Shown here piece by piece: positions 61,474 through 64,000 of a DNA stretch of 64,000 nt. Below the pieces are notes generated by a model. That model did not search any database. It was not told the DNA's origin and saw nothing but the letters and a program-made list of their open reading frames with translations. The translations under genes and the position numbers were made by a program. The stretch's first letter is position 1; each line of letters begins with the position of its first letter. This DNA comes from an uncultured Alphaproteobacteria bacterium (GTDB lineage Bacteria; Pseudomonadota; Alphaproteobacteria; SP197): assembly GCA_943787175.1 (NCBI GenBank), contig CALSLK010000006.1, forward strand, positions 62,001-126,000, read 5' to 3'.

Positions 61474-64000
61474 CTAACCTGCGAGTGACCGCAGCGCCCG
61501 GCTGGCGACCGAAGCCATGGCCAGGTCGACCGGGGTGTTGGCGCTCTTTAGATCGGCCAGAACGGCGCGTGTGCGTGCCACGGCAGCACGGTTGGCGTCG
61601 ATCCATTTACCCGTCGCCTTGTCGGCGGGAATGCCCTGGGTCGAGGACATCACGGCCGTGGTGAGGGCGCGCTGCTGCTGGAAGCTCTCTTCAATCAGCG
61701 CCTGTTGGGCCAGACGGTCCCAGCGATCGTCAACCTTGAGACGCCCGACCATGTCACGCAGCCATTCGTTGCCCAGTTCCTCACCCACATCAAAGAAGAC
61801 GGTGGCGATATCGATGACATCCAGACCGGAGCTTTCCGCGCCATCGACGACATCACAGACTGCGGCAAGGGTGCGCAGGCTGGCGACCGTAGCCGCTGTG
61901 TCTTTCTGCACACCGGCTTTCTCATACCGTTCGGCAGCACGGCGCATGGACTGGCGGCGCGCCTTGGAGACAAGCTCCGGCAGTTTCTTCTGCAGGGCTT
62001 CAACTGCCGGGCGGAAGGCAGCGACCGTCTCACCCATGGCCATGGGCTGGGTGCGATGGCGCAGCATCCAGGAGGTGACACGTTCGACCAGCAGCATGGT
62101 TTCCTCGAACATGCCGGTCTGAACTTCAGCCTCGACCTTGTTGTCGAGGGCTTCAATGGCCGCCCAGACGTCACGCAGGCCAAAGGCGTCACGGGCCACG
62201 GCATAGGCACGCGCGACCTGATCGACGCCATGACCGGATTCCTCCGACAGGCGCCGCACAAAGGTGATACCCGCGCGGTTGACGATGGAGTTGGTCGTGA
62301 AGGTCGCGACAATCTCGCGGCGCAGACGGTGATCCATGATGCCGTCACGGAACCGTTCCTGCAGCGCCGCCGGGAAATAACGCACCAGATCACCTTCAAG
62401 GTCGGGATCATCGGGCAGGTCTGAAGCCAGCAGGGCGGGATAGAGATCCATCTTGGCATAGGCGAACAGAACCGAGAGTTCCGGGCGCGAGAAACGACGG
62501 CCGCGCTGGCGCCAATCGGCCAGTTCCTCATCATCGGGCAGGCCTTCGATACGCCGGTCGAGCAGGCCGGTCTGTTCGACCTCTTTCATGAAACGGATCT
62601 GTTCGTCGGTGCGCGTCTCGCCATGGCTCTGCAGCACGGTCAGCGCCTGGGTCTGGAGGTAGTTGTCACGCAGGACAAGATCGGCGACCTCATCGGTCAT
62701 CTCGACCAGCAGACGGTCGCGCTGCTTGAGCGTCATATCGCCACCGGTGACGACATCACCCAGCAGGATCTTGATGTTGACCTCGTGATCGCTGCAATCA
62801 ACGCCGGCGGAATTGTCGATGGCATCGGTATTGATGCGTCCGCCGGCCAGCGCATATTCGATGCGCCCGGCCTGGGTTGCGCCGAGATTACCGCCCTCGC
62901 CCACGACCTTGGCGCCCAGCTGATCACCGTTGACGCGCAGGGTGTCGTTGGCACGGTCGCCGACTTCCGCATGGCTTTCGTCCGTGGCCTTGATGTAAGT
63001 GCCGATGCCTCCGTTCCAGAACAACTCCACATCAGCCTTCAACATGGCGTGGATCAGTTCGTTTGGTGTGACGTGCTCGCTCTTGATGCCGAAACAGGCG
63101 CGGATTTCTTCGGTAAGCTGGAGCGACTTGGCACTGCGCTCGAAGATCACCCCGCCCTTTGAGATGAGGTCGGCGTTGTAGTCCGACCAGGAGGAGCGCG
63201 GCAGGTCGAACAGGCGCTGGCGTTCGGCAAAGCTGGTCGCCGCATCGGGGTTGGGGTCACAGAAGATATGAAGATGGTTGAACGCACCCACCAGACGGAT
63301 GTGCTGCGACAGCAACATGCCGTTGCCAAAGACATCGCCGGCCATGTCGCCGATGCCGATGACGGTGAAGTCTTCCTTCTGGATGTTCTTGCCCATTTCG
63401 CGGAAGTGGCGTTTGACCGCTTCCCAGGCACCGCGTGCGGTGATCGCCATCGCCTTGTGGTCGTAACCGGCTGAGCCGCCCGAAGCGAAGGCGTCATCGA
63501 GCCAGTGGCCGTATTCGCGCGCCACGGCATTGGCGATATCCGAGAAGGTTGCCGTGCCTTTGTCGGCAGCAACCACGAGATAGGGATCGTCGTCGTCATA
63601 GCGCACAACCCGTTCGCGCTGGATGATCTCGCCACCGACGATGTTGTCGGTTATGTCGAGCATACCGGCCATGAAGGTCTGGTAGCAGGCGATGCCTTCG
63701 GCCTGGAACGCTTCGCGCCCGCCTTCGGTCGGCGGACGTTTGACGACAAAGCCGCCCTTGGAACCCACAGGCACGATCACAGCGTTCTTGACCATCTGGG
63801 CCTTTACGAGACCCAGCACTTCGGTGCGGAAATCCTCACGCCGGTCCGACCAGCGGATACCGCCGCGTGCGACCGGACCGCCGCGCAGATGCACGGCTTC
63901 GACGCGGGCCGAATACACGAAGATTTCGCGCCAGGGCCGGGGTTCGGGCAGATCTTCCACCTTGCTGGAATCAAACTTGAACGAAACGTAATTCTTGTAT
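61474..64000 (-). CDS. NAD-specific glutamate dehydrogenase, large (about 180 kDa) type, C-terminal half, runs off the window
   Basis: 842 codons up to the window end; the gene continues beyond 64000. Catalytic domain: PVARGGIRWSDRREDFRTEV, VIVPVGSKGGFVVKRPP with the active-site Lys, YDDDDPYLVVAADKGTATFS, GGSAGYDHKAMAITARGAWE, VIGIGDMAGDVFGNGMLLS and GGVIFERSAKSLQL. The long helical C-terminal region of about 300 residues is typical of the 1600-residue form. It oxidises glutamate to 2-oxoglutarate and ammonia with NAD. Gene order places the 2OG oxygenase gene just downstream. Confidence 0.93.
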   Translation of the reverse strand, partial: YKNYVSFKFDSSKVEDLPEPRPWREIFVYSARVEAVHLRGGPVARGGIRWSDRREDFRTEVLGLVKAQMVKNAVIVPVGSKGGFVVKRPPTEGGREAFQAEGIACYQTFMAGMLDITDNIVGGEIIQRERVVRYDDDDPYLVVAADKGTATFSDIANAVAREYGHWLDDAFASGGSAGYDHKAMAITARGAWEAVKRHFREMGKNIQKEDFTVIGIGDMAGDVFGNGMLLSQHIRLVGAFNHLHIFCDPNPDAATSFAERQRLFDLPRSSWSDYNADLISKGGVIFERSAKSLQLTEEIRACFGIKSEHVTPNELIHAMLKADVELFWNGGIGTYIKATDESHAEVGDRANDTLRVNGDQLGAKVVGEGGNLGATQAGRIEYALAGGRINTDAIDNSAGVDCSDHEVNIKILLGDVVTGGDMTLKQRDRLLVEMTDEVADLVLRDNYLQTQALTVLQSHGETRTDEQIRFMKEVEQTGLLDRRIEGLPDDEELADWRQRGRRFSRPELSVLFAYAKMDLYPALLASDLPDDPDLEGDLVRYFPAALQERFRDGIMDHRLRREIVATFTTNSIVNRAGITFVRRLSEESGHGVDQVARAYAVARDAFGLRDVWAAIEALDNKVEAEVQTGMFEETMLLVERVTSWMLRHRTQPMAMGETVAAFRPAVEALQKKLPELVSKARRQSMRRAAERYEKAGVQKDTAATVASLRTLAAVCDVVDGAESSGLDVIDIATVFFDVGEELGNEWLRDMVGRLKVDDRWDRLAQQALIEESFQQQRALTTAVMSSTQGIPADKATGKWIDANRAAVARTRAVLADLKSANTPVDLAMASVASRALRSLAG

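Overview
The window looks like part of the chromosome of a GC-rich alphaproteobacterium, probably a Rhodospirillales-type aerobic heterotroph. This rests on gene content only: a very large NAD-glutamate dehydrogenase, a MaeB-type malic enzyme, the phoR/pstSCAB/phoU/phoB locus, heterotetrameric sarcosine oxidase, and an SpsF-type pseudaminic acid operon. I see no rRNA, tRNA, CRISPR array, prophage or insertion sequence.

Region 1 (1-10.8 kb, minus strand) is a tightly overlapping operon for a pseudaminic-acid-type nonulosonate: pseB, pseC, a 59-residue zinc-ribbon gene, an SpsF-type cytidylyltransferase, an associated methylase, a PseG-acetyltransferase fusion and pseI. A second set follows: DegT aminotransferase, second cytidylyltransferase, Gfo/Idh oxidoreductase, GT-B-like protein and formyltransferase. 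It starts from a 320-base leader with two perfect dyads. Region 2 (11.1-13.1 kb) is a LysR regulator divergent from a stop-interrupted aldo/keto reductase. Region 3 (13.2-20.7 kb) is N-methylated glycine catabolism: a Rieske oxygenase, an unassigned 2OG-oxygenase-like protein and soxBDAG, with a promoter and dyad ahead of soxB.

Region 4 (21-27.3 kb) is mixed: a transglutaminase-like protein, a TPR lipoprotein-sized secreted protein, a short-chain dehydrogenase lacking its catalytic Tyr, an EamA transporter and a HIT protein. The most striking gene lies here. What reads as two short ORFs on the minus strand is one GrdB-like protein (23860-25053) interrupted in frame by a single TGA exactly at the first position of a redox CPxC motif (UPAC), followed at once by a strong hairpin. 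I interpret it as a selenoprotein. Region 5 (27.4-35.0 kb) is the complete phosphate regulon (phoR, pstS, pstC, pstA, pstB, phoU, phoB) with a Pho box upstream of pstS and a terminator just after it.

Region 6 (35-46.9 kb) holds maeB, a 2OG oxygenase, threonine aldolase, mutS, glnD, a MATE transporter and a sterol-desaturase-family protein. Region 7 (46.9-56.8 kb) holds a glutamine amidotransferase, a glutamine synthetase-like ligase and a class III aminotransferase (together resembling polyamine catabolism), plus a CoA-transferase, an M24-fold protein, GST and SagB-like nitroreductase. Region 8 (56.8-64 kb) holds murJ, dsbB with a DUF5993-like partner, a cysteate lyase/D-cysteine desulfhydrase homologue, a 2OG oxygenase and the C-terminal half of NAD-glutamate dehydrogenase.

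Two patches (about 40.2-42.1 kb and 47.5-49.8 kb) carry many single-base indels in otherwise recognisable genes, while the genes between them are intact. This looks more like local consensus error than gene decay. Isolated frameshifts also occur at about 0.12, 27.27 and 58.73 kb.
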